A stretch of DNA of 50,027 bases from Oscillatoriales cyanobacterium (GTDB taxonomy: Bacteria; Cyanobacteriota; Cyanobacteriia; CACIAM-69d), in the NCBI GenBank assembly GCA_004292515.1, contig RDXB01000049.1, positions 1 to 50,027 of the forward strand, written 5' to 3'. The position numbers and the translations under genes were made by a program. A model generated the notes under the pieces. It saw only the letters and a list, made by a program, of their open reading frames with translations. It had not been told where the DNA came from and did no database searches. How positions within the stretch are numbered: position 1 is the first letter of the stretch; the number at the start of each line of letters is the position of its first letter. Shown here in pieces: positions 18,720 through 27,294 of this stretch.

Positions 18720-19952
18720 CTAACCGAACAACCGAAGCTGCTCGACTAGACCAAGGGTTGACGCTTCATCGGCTGCTGCTGGCGAACCAGTCTGACGCTT
18801 GCCTCCACGTCCGTTTTCAGTCTCGGAATGCCCGCCCGCGACTTGGATATTAATCGCTGCATTGATGTCGCGTTCGCGTAGCGTCTCCGAAGGAGAATCA
18901 TGAATTGTCCCGCAGTGCAGACAAGTCCACTCACGCACATTCAATGGCTTCTTACCGCCCAACTGTCCACAAGCCGAACATCGCTGACTGGTTGGCTCCC
19001 ACCGGCTGATCACCTGGAAATCCCGCCCGTAGCGGATTGATTTTCCTTCAAGCATCTGCCGAAAGCTGTACCAACCTGCATCACTAATCGCCCTTGCCAA
19101 CTTGCGGTTCTTGATCATTCCCGACACATTCAAATCTTCCAGAATAATCGCTTGGTTCTCGCGAACAATTCGGGTCGATAGTTTGTGCAGGAAATCGGTT
19201 CGTTGATCCTTGATTCGGGCGTGAATGCGAGCTACTTTACGACGGGCCAACTCACGGCGATTACTGCCCTTGACCTTGCGGCTGAATCGTTTTTGAGCAA
19301 GACGCAACCGCTTGAGGGATCTAGCCAGCGGCTTGGGACTCAGTACCTTTTCACCCGTAGACAGAGTGGCAAAGGTGGTCAAGCCCAAATCAATCCCAAC
19401 CCCGTCATCAATTGCTTTTAGAGCAATTGGATCAACTTCGCAGACGAATGATCCAAAGTAACGATTCGCTGCATCCTTGATGATCGTCACCGACGAAGGA
19501 TCAGATGGTAGTTCCCGAGACCACTTGACCCGTACACAAACGATCTTGGCTAGGTAAACCGAATTGGGTTTAACTGAAAAGCCGTTAGTCGTGAAGCGAA
19601 TGGATTGAGCTGAATGTTTCTTTTTGAACTTGGGAAAGCCAACCTTGTGTCCTTTTCGCGCACCTTTCAGGCTTCTGAAGAAATTACGAAAAGCTAGATG
19701 GGCATCTTGCAATGATTGAACTAACGGCACGGATGCGACTTCCGATAGCCACTCACGTTCAACCGTTAACTTTGCTTGGGTGATCACTCGTTTCTGAAGT
19801 TCGGTGTCGTTGATCTTTTCTCCTTGTTTGTAGCGTTCTTGACGCAGGCGAATTGCATCGTTGTAGACCACACGAGCGCAACCAAAGGTCTTCGCCAGCA
19901 TTAATCTTTGCGGACGATTGGGATAGATTCGGTAGCGAAATCGTACTTTCAT
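18720..19952 (-). CDS. tnpB: TnpB (OrfB) RNA-guided nuclease of an IS1341-type element
   Basis: The 410-residue protein has the OrfB N-terminal domain (RYRIYPNRPQRLMLAKTFGCARVVYN), RuvC-I Asp188 in GIDLGLTTFATLSTG, RuvC-II Glu272 in ILEDLNVSGM, and a zinc ribbon with Cys325/Cys328 (CSAC) and Cys344/Cys347 (CLHC). The third RuvC aspartate is D362 in RDINAAINI. Between zinc ribbon and RuvC-III most family members read CGxxHDRDxNAAxNI. Here eight residues, SPSETLRE (353-360), split HD from RD, encoded by exactly 24 inserted bases at 18873-18896. All catalytic and zinc residues survive. The C-terminal tail after NIQVAGG is variable, as usual. Known TnpB proteins cut DNA guided by omega RNA. Activity of this copy is unproven. 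Confidence 0.93.
   Translation of the reverse strand: MKVRFRYRIYPNRPQRLMLAKTFGCARVVYNDAIRLRQERYKQGEKINDTELQKRVITQAKLTVEREWLSEVASVPLVQSLQDAHLAFRNFFRSLKGARKGHKVGFPKFKKKHSAQSIRFTTNGFSVKPNSVYLAKIVCVRVKWSRELPSDPSSVTIIKDAANRYFGSFVCEVDPIALKAIDDGVGIDLGLTTFATLSTGEKVLSPKPLARSLKRLRLAQKRFSRKVKGSNRRELARRKVARIHARIKDQRTDFLHKLSTRIVRENQAIILEDLNVSGMIKNRKLARAISDAGWYSFRQMLEGKSIRYGRDFQVISRWEPTSQRCSACGQLGGKKPLNVREWTCLHCGTIHDSPSETLRERDINAAINIQVAGGHSETENGRGGKRQTGSPAAADEASTLGLVEQLRLFG
18873..18896. repeat. 24-bp small dispersed repeat inserted in tnpB
   Basis: This 24-bp block contains a 5-bp stem (TCTCC/GGAGA around GAA) and a short CGC-GTA-GCG stem. It interrupts the conserved HD|RD junction of TnpB in frame. From memory, sequences like GCGTAGCGTCTCCGAAGGAG are a common small dispersed repeat in heterocystous and other filamentous cyanobacteria. 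I cannot see a second copy in this window. Confidence 0.65.
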
Positions 19953-20003
19953 AACTAATACTGTATGGTAGGGCTGATCAAAAAAATGGAGCTGATCGAA
20001 AAA

Positions 20004-20024
20004 GCCGCCCTAAAAGGGCGGGGC
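20004..20024 (-). repeat. Left-end hairpin of the IS1341-type element
   Basis: CCGCCC pairs with GGGCGG around TAAAA, upstream of tnpB. Its position and sequence match left-end hairpins of this element group. A run of seven T follows on the plus strand (20034-20040). Confidence 0.65.
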
Positions 20025-20072
20025 TTGTACCCGTTTTTTTGGTCAGGTGCGATCGCCCCACCATCCAGGCAA

Positions 20073-21374
20073 TTACAACCAAACCTGCACCACCCGACCA
20101 CGCACCGTGTGACCGAGCCAGGGACTATTCAGGGCGGTTGTGTGTAACTGACTGGGTTCCACCGTCCACAATCGCTCTGGATCGAAACGAATCAAGGGCT
20201 GGTGGCTACCTGGCTCGATCGCCCGGAGGGGGTGACCCAGCAACTCCGCCGGCCGCTGACTCAGGGCCCGCCACAGATCCAGCGCCCGCAACTCGCCGCC
20301 AGCCACCAACACCGACCACAACAGGGGCAGGGCCAGTTCCAGGCCGATCGCCCCGGTGGGTGCTTCCGCAAAGGCGACGGTTTTTTCTTCGTAGGTGTAG
20401 GGGGCGTGGTCAATGGCGATCGCGTCGATCGTGCCTGATCGTAGGGCCGCCACTAGGGCGAGGCGATCGGTCGGATTACCCAAGGGCGGCTGGAGGTGCA
20501 GGCTGGGATCGTAGGGCGAGGCGGGGCGATCGCTACCCGGCAGGGGGCGGCGACCGTCAATGTGAGTCCCGTCGCACAGCAGGTGCAACCAAGAGACGCT
20601 GGCAGTGACGGGCCAGCCGCGCTCCCGGGCCGCCGCCACCATCGGCAGACTGCGGGCCGCCCCCAGCCGCATGAAGTGGACAGGAGCCGATCGCTCATCG
20701 AGCCATTCCAGCACCGTGGCGATCGCGCTACTTTCGGCGGCTGGTGGTGCGCCAACCAATCCTAGCCGCAGGGCTTCGGCCCCTTCGAGCACCGAGCCAC
20801 CGGCTGCCAAAACGCGCGATCGGGCATAGAGGGCGATCGGCAACCCCAGCGCACCCCCGTAGTCCAGCAAGCGTTGCTCCAACACCGGATCCCCGATCGC
20901 CCGCCCATCCGCAAACCCCACAATCCCCGCCGCGGCCAATGCCGCCAGTTCCGCCATCTGCTGACCTGCCGCATTCTGGGTCAAGGCTCCCCAGAGGTGC
21001 AGTCGTGGCTTGGGACCATTCAGGGTGACCCATCGATCGCGCAGATCCTTCACCATGGCGGGGCGATCGAGCGCCGGTTCGGTCGTCGGCAACAGGGCCA
21101 CTTGGGTAAAGCCCCCGGCGATCGCCGCCGCTGCTAACTGGGCCAGCGTGCCCCGGGTCTCGTAGCCCGGTTCGCCTGATCGGGAATACAAATCCACCAA
21201 GCCCGGGCCGAGAATTTGCCCCTCAGCCTGGATCACGGTTGCGCCGTCGGGAATTTCAAACGGTTCCGGGTCGATCGCCACCACCCGACCACGATCGAGT
21301 AGCACCGTGGCCACGCGATCGATGCCTGCAACCGGATCGATTAACCGAATGTTTCGCAGCAGGTCGATCGTCAT
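20073..21374 (-). CDS. Dihydroorotase-like amidohydrolase, probably non-catalytic
   Basis: The 433-residue protein has the amidohydrolase/dihydroorotase fold pattern: an N-terminal beta region (LLRNIRLIDPVAGIDRVATVLLDRG), GPGLVDLYSRSGEPGYETRGTLAQLAAAAIAGGFT, and late motifs ASVSWLHLL and AIAIDHAPYTYEEK. Active dihydroorotases carry D-x-H-x-H in the first strand. Here it reads D61-L-Y-S-R65, so both histidine metal ligands are missing, while the late Asp in IDHAPY is kept. Cyanobacteria often have such a degenerate PyrC-like paralog, and similar inactive forms are structural partners of aspartate transcarbamoylase in other bacteria; whether that applies here is unknown. The ATG at 21374 is preferred over a TTG at 21380. 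It is not linked to other pyrimidine genes. Confidence 0.8.
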   Translation of the reverse strand: MTIDLLRNIRLIDPVAGIDRVATVLLDRGRVVAIDPEPFEIPDGATVIQAEGQILGPGLVDLYSRSGEPGYETRGTLAQLAAAAIAGGFTQVALLPTTEPALDRPAMVKDLRDRWVTLNGPKPRLHLWGALTQNAAGQQMAELAALAAAGIVGFADGRAIGDPVLEQRLLDYGGALGLPIALYARSRVLAAGGSVLEGAEALRLGLVGAPPAAESSAIATVLEWLDERSAPVHFMRLGAARSLPMVAAARERGWPVTASVSWLHLLCDGTHIDGRRPLPGSDRPASPYDPSLHLQPPLGNPTDRLALVAALRSGTIDAIAIDHAPYTYEEKTVAFAEAPTGAIGLELALPLLWSVLVAGGELRALDLWRALSQRPAELLGHPLRAIEPGSHQPLIRFDPERLWTVEPSQLHTTALNSPWLGHTVRGRVVQVWL

Positions 21375-21514
21375 GCTCAAGTGCCCCAGAAAAACTCAAA
21401 ACTTGCGCCAAACCCTGATTCCGCCATGACGAAACCGTGGGCGACCAGAGGCGGCAGCCCCTTGCTGGCAGTCAGTGTTGCCGTGCTGTCAGCCCCAACG
21501 GCTTACCCGATCGC

Positions 21515-22870
21515 TTAGAGCGCCCCGGCGGCTGTCTTGTCCAAAATTGTGCCCGACAGGTGATGGGTAATGTTCATGGCTTGCAACACCGGCAAGCTGT
21601 CTCGCCCATTGGGATAGCAAATGGCCGTTACGCCGCCATTGCCCTGCTTGAACCGCCAAATGCTCTCGGGCCCCAACCCCGTGAGCTGACAGAGCAGGGC
21701 TTTGTTGACCGCATCATGGGCCACAACCAACCCCGTCAAGGGTCGATCGCCCGCCGGGAGCTGGCTGGCTTGCTCCAACATCCCTGTCCAGGCCCGCTCG
21801 GCGCGATCGAACACCTGTTGCAGGTTCTCGCCCTCGGGCATTTGCACCGTTTCCGGGTGAGCTTGCCACTGTTGCAACAACCCTGGATAGGCCCCTTCAA
21901 TTTCCGATTCGTATTTGCCTTCCCACAGGCCGTGGCTGATTTCCTTGAGGTCATCGAGCAAGCCCAGCTCCAGCCCCGGATGATGGGCCAGGATCGCTTC
22001 TGCTGTGGCCTTGGGGCGGGCCATCGGGCTGCTGAAGGCAAAGTCGATCGCCACATTTTGCAAAAAGTCGCCCACCTTGGCCGCTTGAGCGTGGCCATTC
22101 TCATTCAGGGGCACATCGATTTGCCCTTGGAAACGGCCTTGGCGGTTCCATTCCGTTTCGCCGTGGCGCACCAGCAACAGTTGCGGCCCCCGATCGTCCC
22201 CGCCCGGTTGGGGCACGGACGGAATGCCCAGCGCGCCCAAGTGGGCCGTCAGGTTCATCGATTCCAACTGCACTGCCTCGCCGAGACCACCGGCAAAGTT
22301 GAGCACACTGATCCCACAGTTGGATTGCAGCAGGCCATGGTAGCGATCGGGGCTAATACCCAACGCGGTGCTGATTAGGCAGCGATTGATGCCGTTGTGG
22401 CCCACCAGGGCGATCGTTTGGCCCGCATGGCTAGCCAGCAAAGTTTGCCAAAACTCCCGCGCCTGGGCATGGAGGGCCAACACCGGAAAATGCTGCCCCT
22501 CCGGCAAGGTCATGGCAAATTCGTGGGGGCGGTGCTTCCACAGGTCGTAGGCTTCGGGATTTTGGGCCTTGATGTCGCTGACGGCCATCCCTTCCCACAG
22601 GCGCAAGTCCACTTCCTTCAGCAGGTCACTGGTACTGAGGGCGGGCTGGGGATCGAGGTGCTGGCAAATGGTTTCAGCCGTTTGGCGCGCGCGCTGGAGC
22701 GGACTGCAATAAAACGCATCGATCGCCAAACCCTGGAGGGCGATCGCCACCTGTTTGGCCTGATCGCGCCCAAGATCGGTCAGGACTGATTGATCACAGC
22801 GCCCTTGGACGATCCGGCGAGTATTGAAGTTGCTTTGTCCGTGGCGGATAAGGATAACGCGCGTAGCCAA
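21515..22870 (-). CDS. Tandem-domain histidine phosphatase (phosphoglycerate-mutase-like)
   Basis: The 451-residue protein has two consecutive histidine-phosphatase domains. The first has LIRHGQSNFN (R9-H10-G11) and the second catalytic His in LVGHNG (H158). The second has LLVRHGETEWN (R235-H236-G237), SSPMARPKATAE, LWEGKYE and VVAHDAVNKALL. Both RHG motifs are intact, so both halves may be active. Proteins of this double architecture in cyanobacteria are annotated as phosphoglycerate mutase-like or 2-carboxy-D-arabinitol-1-phosphatase-like, and related members act as phosphoserine phosphatases, so the substrate is uncertain. It starts at the ATG at 22870. It lies about 140 bp upstream of the dihydroorotase-like gene on the same strand; there is no evidence of an operon. 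Confidence 0.88.
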   Translation of the reverse strand: MATRVILIRHGQSNFNTRRIVQGRCDQSVLTDLGRDQAKQVAIALQGLAIDAFYCSPLQRARQTAETICQHLDPQPALSTSDLLKEVDLRLWEGMAVSDIKAQNPEAYDLWKHRPHEFAMTLPEGQHFPVLALHAQAREFWQTLLASHAGQTIALVGHNGINRCLISTALGISPDRYHGLLQSNCGISVLNFAGGLGEAVQLESMNLTAHLGALGIPSVPQPGGDDRGPQLLLVRHGETEWNRQGRFQGQIDVPLNENGHAQAAKVGDFLQNVAIDFAFSSPMARPKATAEAILAHHPGLELGLLDDLKEISHGLWEGKYESEIEGAYPGLLQQWQAHPETVQMPEGENLQQVFDRAERAWTGMLEQASQLPAGDRPLTGLVVAHDAVNKALLCQLTGLGPESIWRFKQGNGGVTAICYPNGRDSLPVLQAMNITHHLSGTILDKTAAGAL

Positions 22871-23128
22871 GGGTGCTGTCTCCTAGAGGCGGGTCAACGG
22901 GAGCCGGCCAAACCCAAGACCCCGGTTCGTGGACTGGGTGAAATAACAGGCTTGGCATTCGGGTCGCGATCGTTCACCACAACAGCGGCCCACAACATCA
23001 CTTCACCTGCTATTAGCCAGGATGCATTCTACCGCTCTGGGGCACTTTGGGATGCGCTCTTCGGGTGCGCTCTTCGGGTGCACTGGGATGCCGATCCGCT
23101 GGAATTGGTAGAACTGGTGCTACTGGTG

Positions 23129-23878
23129 CTACTGAGCAAGGGCATCGGGCGCAGTGCTTTCTCCCAGGGTCGATCGCCGAGTGCTAGGCGATTGCTGAGG
23201 ACTGGGCAAGGGAGTCGATCGCTCTGGCGATCGGGCGCTGGGCGGTTCTGGGGGCTGATTAGCAGGGGTGGGCTGGTTAGCGGGGGTGGGCTGGGGGCTG
23301 GGTGGGCTAGGGGAGGAGCCTGGTTGGGCTAGGGCCGCTCGCACTCGGTCGATCGGCTGGGGCTCCTTGATGACACCGCCATCCCACAGACCCGCCAACT
23401 GTTGACCGTTGGCATAGCTATAGATGCCTCGACCGTGGAAAGTGTTGTTGCGAAATTCCCCTTCGTAGCGATCGCCATTGGCCGTGCGATAGCTACCCCG
23501 GCCATTAAATTGCCCGCCGATGAACTGGCCTTCGTAGCGATCGCCCGCAGCGGACACATAAACACCGCGCCCTTGCAGCTTGCCGTCCACCACTTCCCCG
23601 TCGTATGCACCACCCACGGCGTAGATATAGCGACCGCGCCCCGTGCGTTGGCCCGCTCGAAAGTCGCCTTCATAGCGATCGCCATTGGTCATCACACAAA
23701 ATCCAGACCCACTCAGGGCCGCCGCCTTGGCCAGTTCTTCGCAGGTGGCAACGGCCGTTGTCGATGGGCTAGGTCGCTCAACCGCCGCAGCGGTCTCGCC
23801 GATCGCGCCGAGGGTGGCAACAGCGGCTGCCGCTGCCCATCTCAGCCACCAGTACCGATGGAGGGAATCGGATAGCAT
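23129..23878 (-). CDS. Exported MORN-repeat protein with Pro/Ser-rich tail
   Basis: From the ATG at 23878 the protein has 249 residues: an N-terminal hydrophobic segment (WWLRWAAAAAVATLGAIGETAAA, signal peptide or anchor), CEELAKAAALSGSGFCVMTNG, then four MORN repeats (GDRYEGDF...GRGRYIYAVGG, AYDGEV...GRGVYVSAAG, DRYEGQF...GRGSYRTANG, DRYEGEF...GRGIYSYANG) and a partial fifth. The last about 75 residues are Pro/Ser/Gln-rich with two PTPANQ units. MORN repeats often mediate lipid or protein binding at membranes; no enzyme domain is fused here. The frame is open back to 24013 with another ATG at 23917. The function is unknown. Confidence 0.85.
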   Translation of the reverse strand: MLSDSLHRYWWLRWAAAAAVATLGAIGETAAAVERPSPSTTAVATCEELAKAAALSGSGFCVMTNGDRYEGDFRAGQRTGRGRYIYAVGGAYDGEVVDGKLQGRGVYVSAAGDRYEGQFIGGQFNGRGSYRTANGDRYEGEFRNNTFHGRGIYSYANGQQLAGLWDGGVIKEPQPIDRVRAALAQPGSSPSPPSPQPTPANQPTPANQPPEPPSARSPERSTPLPSPQQSPSTRRSTLGESTAPDALAQ

Positions 23879-25063
23879 AGGTCTAGGCTTCAACCAGCCT
23901 TGCGCAAGGGTTTGCATCACAGGGTTTGCATTTACATTGCATTGACGTTTATCTGCCCTTCCGTGATTGATCGATCGGCTTGGGTGGCTCGGCTTGATCC
24001 TCGGAGTCATCACGGCTCATTCACAACTCGCCAGAGCACAACTCGCCAGAGTCATCCAAAGTTGACTGCCCAACGCTGCCCACCAACGCTGCCCACCAAC
24101 GATATCGAACGATCATTGGTCGGTCAGCCATTGGTCGGTCAGCAGCGATCTCCCTTCCTCCGGTGCGAACCGGGCCCAAGCGCCCAGCATCTACGGGAAA
24201 TCGAGCGGTCAGCGGATCATCCTAGGGGGACGCGCCGCCTGCGATCGCGGAGGATTGGGCCCAATCCCCAACGGGTAGATAGAAGGGATGTTCCGTCCGT
24301 TTTAACCCCTTTAGCCGCCCAGTTTGGCCCTGGCGAGTGGGGCAATGGCACGCAGACCAGAGGCTGTGAGCGACCCGATCGAGTGGTGTAACCGGATCAT
24401 ATCTGGCCTACACCAACGGACGAGGGGCCTCGGTCTTACCTTAAGGAGGTTGTCACCCCCCCGATCGATTCTCTTGGGCAGCGCGAGATGGATCTTCACT
24501 AATCTTGACAGATCGCAATATAAAGCATGGGTCGATCGAGCCGCTCTAGGCCCTTCGACTCCCTTGTGGGTGAATGGTGGGGAGATTGACCGCATGGGTG
24601 AGCGGAACGCTGATGGAATGGGATGCGGCCAGCCTTGCTTCTCCGCGATCGCCAGCCGCCAGCGATCGCCCCGATTGATCGCCCCGACTGATCGCCCCGA
24701 CTGATCGCCCCGATTGACCACCCCAGGCATCAACCCAGGCATCGCCCCGGTGATCCCCCAGCGATCACACCCCTTGCCCAGGCAACGATCGATCCCGTGC
24801 CCCAGCGGTCACCAGTCGGATTTGTTGCCCCCCGCGCCACCCAATCGGTCATTCAATCCCGAGCGCGTTCGCTAAGGGGCGATCGGAGTAAGCAGGAACG
24901 CCAGCCAATGCCACACTGGCCCCACAGCTGCCGATCGCCCCCGGAGCCACAACGTCAGCCCAGCGGTGTGCGTTCTACCCAGTTTCTCTTGGCCCTGTCG
25001 GTGACTGTACAGACCTTTCATGTCGCGGCAGCCCCCATAGCTGCGATTGGCCCGCAATGGCGT
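23879..25063. other. Long intergenic region with short tandem repeats
   Basis: About 1.2 kb lies between divergent genes. ORFs here (including the 5' extension of the next gene from 24797) have shadow-like Arg/Pro/Ser composition. Four 13-bp repeats lie at 24664-24715, and AAGGAGG at 24443-24449 is not followed by a usable start. No RNA gene is recognised. Confidence 0.5.
24664..24715. repeat. Four tandem 13-bp repeats
   Basis: Units at 24664-24676, 24677-24689, 24690-24702 and 24703-24715 read GATCGCCCCGA(T/C)T. The HIP1-like core GATCGCC is embedded in each. Non-coding. Confidence 0.85.
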
Positions 25064-26668
25064 ATGCAGTTCAGTATCGTAATCGCGACCTATAATCGTC
25101 GGCCGCTGCTAGACCGGGCGATCGCTTCCGCTTTCGGGCAAACCCATGCCTGTGAAGTGGTGGTCGTTGACGACTGCTCAAGCGACGATACACCGGACTG
25201 GATCGAGCAATTTTGCAGCGGACTGACCGACGATCAGCGCGATCGCTTCATCTACCTTCGCAACAGCCACAATATCGGCCACTCCGCCAGCGTCAATCGT
25301 GGCGTTGAGGCCGCCCGAGGCAGTTGGATCAAGCTCCTCGACGATGACGACTATCTGCACCAAGACTGTCTAGCGGAGTTTGCCCGCGCCATTGCAACCC
25401 ACGCCCAACGCTTCCAGGATCGGTTGCGACCACCGGCAGCCCTCTGTTCTTGCCAAGCATTCCAAGTCGATTTGCAAGGCCAAGAGCTGGGCCGCACCCC
25501 CCGCACCGGGCCAGGCCAGGCTTACTTCATTCCCCAAGAGGATGTGCATTACGGCATGTTGGTGGAACTAGTGCCCTTTGGCACACCGGTGCAAGTGGCC
25601 TTTCGGCGCGAGGCGTTTTTGCAGGCCCGGGGCTGGAACTCCCAGTTCGACACAAATTTCGACGATATCGATGCTTGGATTCGGATTGCGCAATATGGCG
25701 ATGCGATTTTTTTAAACCAATGTTTGGCCTTCCGAACGATTTGGGACGGTGCTTATAACCAAAAGTTTTCGTTTGACCGGCGCTTGGATACCAATTGGTC
25801 GATTAAACAAAAAATTCACGGCTTGGTGAACGAGCGTTTCCAGCAGCAAATGCCCCAACGCCGAACCATGCATTCCTATTTGCGGCTGCATTGGGGCATG
25901 GTGGCGCTCAAGCATCGGCAATGGGTGAAGGCGATCAAAATTGCGGGGCCTGGCCTATGGTCTTTGCGGGGCTGGTCAATGATGTTGGCAACAAGATTTA
26001 ACCGCTATCGCCAGGCCCTAGCTTGGACCTATCGTGACACCCAGCGCTATCTCAAGCGCCAGCTACAGATTTGGCTGCGGATGCGATCGCCCCATTCCCT
26101 GCTGCGGGGGGGCTGGCTGAATCTGCGCTGGCAACAAACCCGGTTGCGATTGCAATTGGCGCGCCAGTTGTGGCATCGGGGCATGGGGTGGGCGGCGGTG
26201 TTGATGTGGCAGGCGGCAATTGTGCGGGGGATGTTGGCGCTGGTGTTGGATCCACTGGCCCGCTGGGCCCAACGATCGCCCCAGCGGCGGGCTTGGGCCC
26301 TGCGGTGGACAATGGGTATTTGGGGGTTGCTCGATCGCGATTTGTCCTGGGTCTCTGGGTTGCGCCAGTTCCTAGTGCCGCCCTTGCCAACTGCCCGATC
26401 GCCACTCCGGCGAACCATGCCCCAGCGCATGACCGTGGGGTTGCGCCGATGGATCGATCGCCTGCGGTTGTTTCAGGCTCGCCAATTGTGGCAACAGGGG
26501 GCCTATCGTCGGGCGGTGCGGGTTTTTCTGCCATTGCTGGTGCGACCGATCGCTTGGTGTTGGCTCTGGAGCGTCTGTTGGCCCCGATCGCGGCGACCGT
26601 TGGTGCGGCGATTTGTCCTGTTGGAAATGCCGCTGCCCCCGTCGGATTCGGTCTCCTCATCTCCCTAG
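25064..26668 (+). CDS. GT2 family glycosyltransferase with long basic C-terminal region
   Basis: From the ATG at 25064 the 534-residue protein starts MQFSIVIATYNRRPLLDRAI, the standard GT-A nucleotide-sugar binding start. It continues with VVVVDDCSSDDTP and the metal-binding acidic motif KLLDDDDYLHQD (D93-D96). The donor/acceptor region FRREAFLQARGWNSQFDTNFDDIDAWIRIAQYGD is GT2-like. After about residue 270 the sequence turns into Arg/Trp/Gln/Leu-rich helices (RQLWHRGMGWAAVLMWQAA, RRWIDRLRLFQARQLWQQG) with some hydrophobic stretches, which may be amphipathic and membrane-associated. This tail is unlike normal GT2 enzymes. The 90-residue upstream extension to 24797 is unlikely to be translated. 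It probably glycosylates a cell-surface polymer; the acceptor is unknown. Confidence 0.85.
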   Translation: MQFSIVIATYNRRPLLDRAIASAFGQTHACEVVVVDDCSSDDTPDWIEQFCSGLTDDQRDRFIYLRNSHNIGHSASVNRGVEAARGSWIKLLDDDDYLHQDCLAEFARAIATHAQRFQDRLRPPAALCSCQAFQVDLQGQELGRTPRTGPGQAYFIPQEDVHYGMLVELVPFGTPVQVAFRREAFLQARGWNSQFDTNFDDIDAWIRIAQYGDAIFLNQCLAFRTIWDGAYNQKFSFDRRLDTNWSIKQKIHGLVNERFQQQMPQRRTMHSYLRLHWGMVALKHRQWVKAIKIAGPGLWSLRGWSMMLATRFNRYRQALAWTYRDTQRYLKRQLQIWLRMRSPHSLLRGGWLNLRWQQTRLRLQLARQLWHRGMGWAAVLMWQAAIVRGMLALVLDPLARWAQRSPQRRAWALRWTMGIWGLLDRDLSWVSGLRQFLVPPLPTARSPLRRTMPQRMTVGLRRWIDRLRLFQARQLWQQGAYRRAVRVFLPLLVRPIAWCWLWSVCWPRSRRPLVRRFVLLEMPLPPSDSVSSSP

Positions 26669-26890
26669 ATCTGCGGTTGCTCGTCCATAGCCCCGGTCAG
26701 CCATCCCCAGCCGCAACCACTGCCCAAGCGAGATCAACTCCCCCGAGCCTGATAGCATGGGCAGGGGCTTATTGGCGGGTTGTGATGGGTGGGGCCATGT
26801 CCCTAGGCGATCGCTCACCATTTCCCCACCTTCTCCTCAGTTCAGTTGTTTTTGAATCTCGACATCGCGCACAGCGCGCAACCAACACCT

Positions 26891-27244
26891 ATGGCGCAGA
26901 ACAAAGGATTTGGCTTCGGCCTGGGCAAAATGAAGGAACTTGCCCAAGCGATCCAGAAAGCCCAACAAGTCCAAGAGGACGCAAAGCGGCTGCAAGAAGA
27001 ACTTGAGCGCATGGAAATTGAAGGCCAAGCTGGTTCCGGTTTGGTCAAGGTTGTTCTGAGCGGCAACCAAGAACCCCTGCGTGTTGAGATTAAGGCTGAA
27101 GCACTGGGCGAAGGCGCAGAGGTGTTGTCTGATTTAGTGTTTGCCGCCATGACGGACGCCTACCGCAACTCCACAGAAACCATGCGATCGCGGATGGAAG
27201 AGCTGACTGCGGGGCTGCAATTGCCTGGAATGCCGGGGATGTAA
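26891..27244 (+). CDS. YbaB/EbfC family nucleoid-associated protein
   Basis: This is a 117-residue DNA-binding protein. [67 protein letters not shown] has the YbaB pattern: a long N-terminal helix, a tight beta hairpin with the G-x-V-x-V strand, and a C-terminal helix. EbfC/YbaB dimers bind DNA like tweezers and help organise the nucleoid. The ATG at 26891 gives the family length; the frame back to 26846 lacks conservation. In many bacteria the gene is next to dnaX/recR, but here it is next to a tyrosine phosphatase gene. Confidence 0.93.
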   Translation: MAQNKGFGFGLGKMKELAQAIQKAQQVQEDAKRLQEELERMEIEGQAGSGLVKVVLSGNQEPLRVEIKAEALGEGAEVLSDLVFAAMTDAYRNSTETMRSRMEELTAGLQLPGMPGM

Positions 27245-27294
27245 CGGCAATGATCCGGCGGGGGCGATCGCACAGCCTATGGCCACGCGATCGC

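Larger units (their letters stand above)
18681..18900 (-). ncRNA. Possible omega (guide) RNA overlapping the tnpB 3' end
   Basis: For TnpB elements the guide RNA is generally transcribed from the tnpB 3' end through the right end, with the guide coming from flanking DNA. By analogy the scaffold here would cover the tnpB 3' region and the right-end hairpin, and the guide would be the bases just below 18681 read on the minus strand. Position and extent are inference; only the hairpin is seen. Confidence 0.3.
18681..20030 (-). mobile_element. IS1341-type (IS200/IS605 family) element carrying only tnpB
   Basis: The element contains tnpB but no tnpA transposase, so it depends on a transposase supplied elsewhere. 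Both ends have the subterminal hairpins expected of IS200/IS605 elements: the right end (18690-18710, CCCC-A-GCC-TAAA-GGC-AT-GGGG, followed outward by GGATGTCAA on the minus strand) and the left end (20004-20024, CCGCCC-TAAAA-GGGCGG). The exact boundaries are inferred from these hairpins. It sits about 50 bp behind the RTX gene stop, next to an imperfect duplication of ATCCC(A/G)TTGGG near 18640-18677. Confidence 0.75.

Noticed and set aside
21437-22378. 313-residue plus-strand ORF opposite the histidine phosphatase
   Set aside because: Mirror frame of a gene with intact RHG motifs; no recognisable domain.
24443-24449. Isolated AAGGAGG Shine-Dalgarno-like sequence
   Set aside because: No start codon with a sustained reading frame follows at usable distance.
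24311-24742. 143-residue minus-strand ORF in the gap before the GT2 gene
   Set aside because: It crosses the 13-bp GATCGCC tandem repeats and reads NRGDQSGRS-type low complexity; no domain.
26071-27006. 311-residue plus-strand ORF overlapping the GT2 C-terminus and YbaB
   Set aside because: Ala/Gly/Pro/Val-rich frame shadow that overlaps two real genes.
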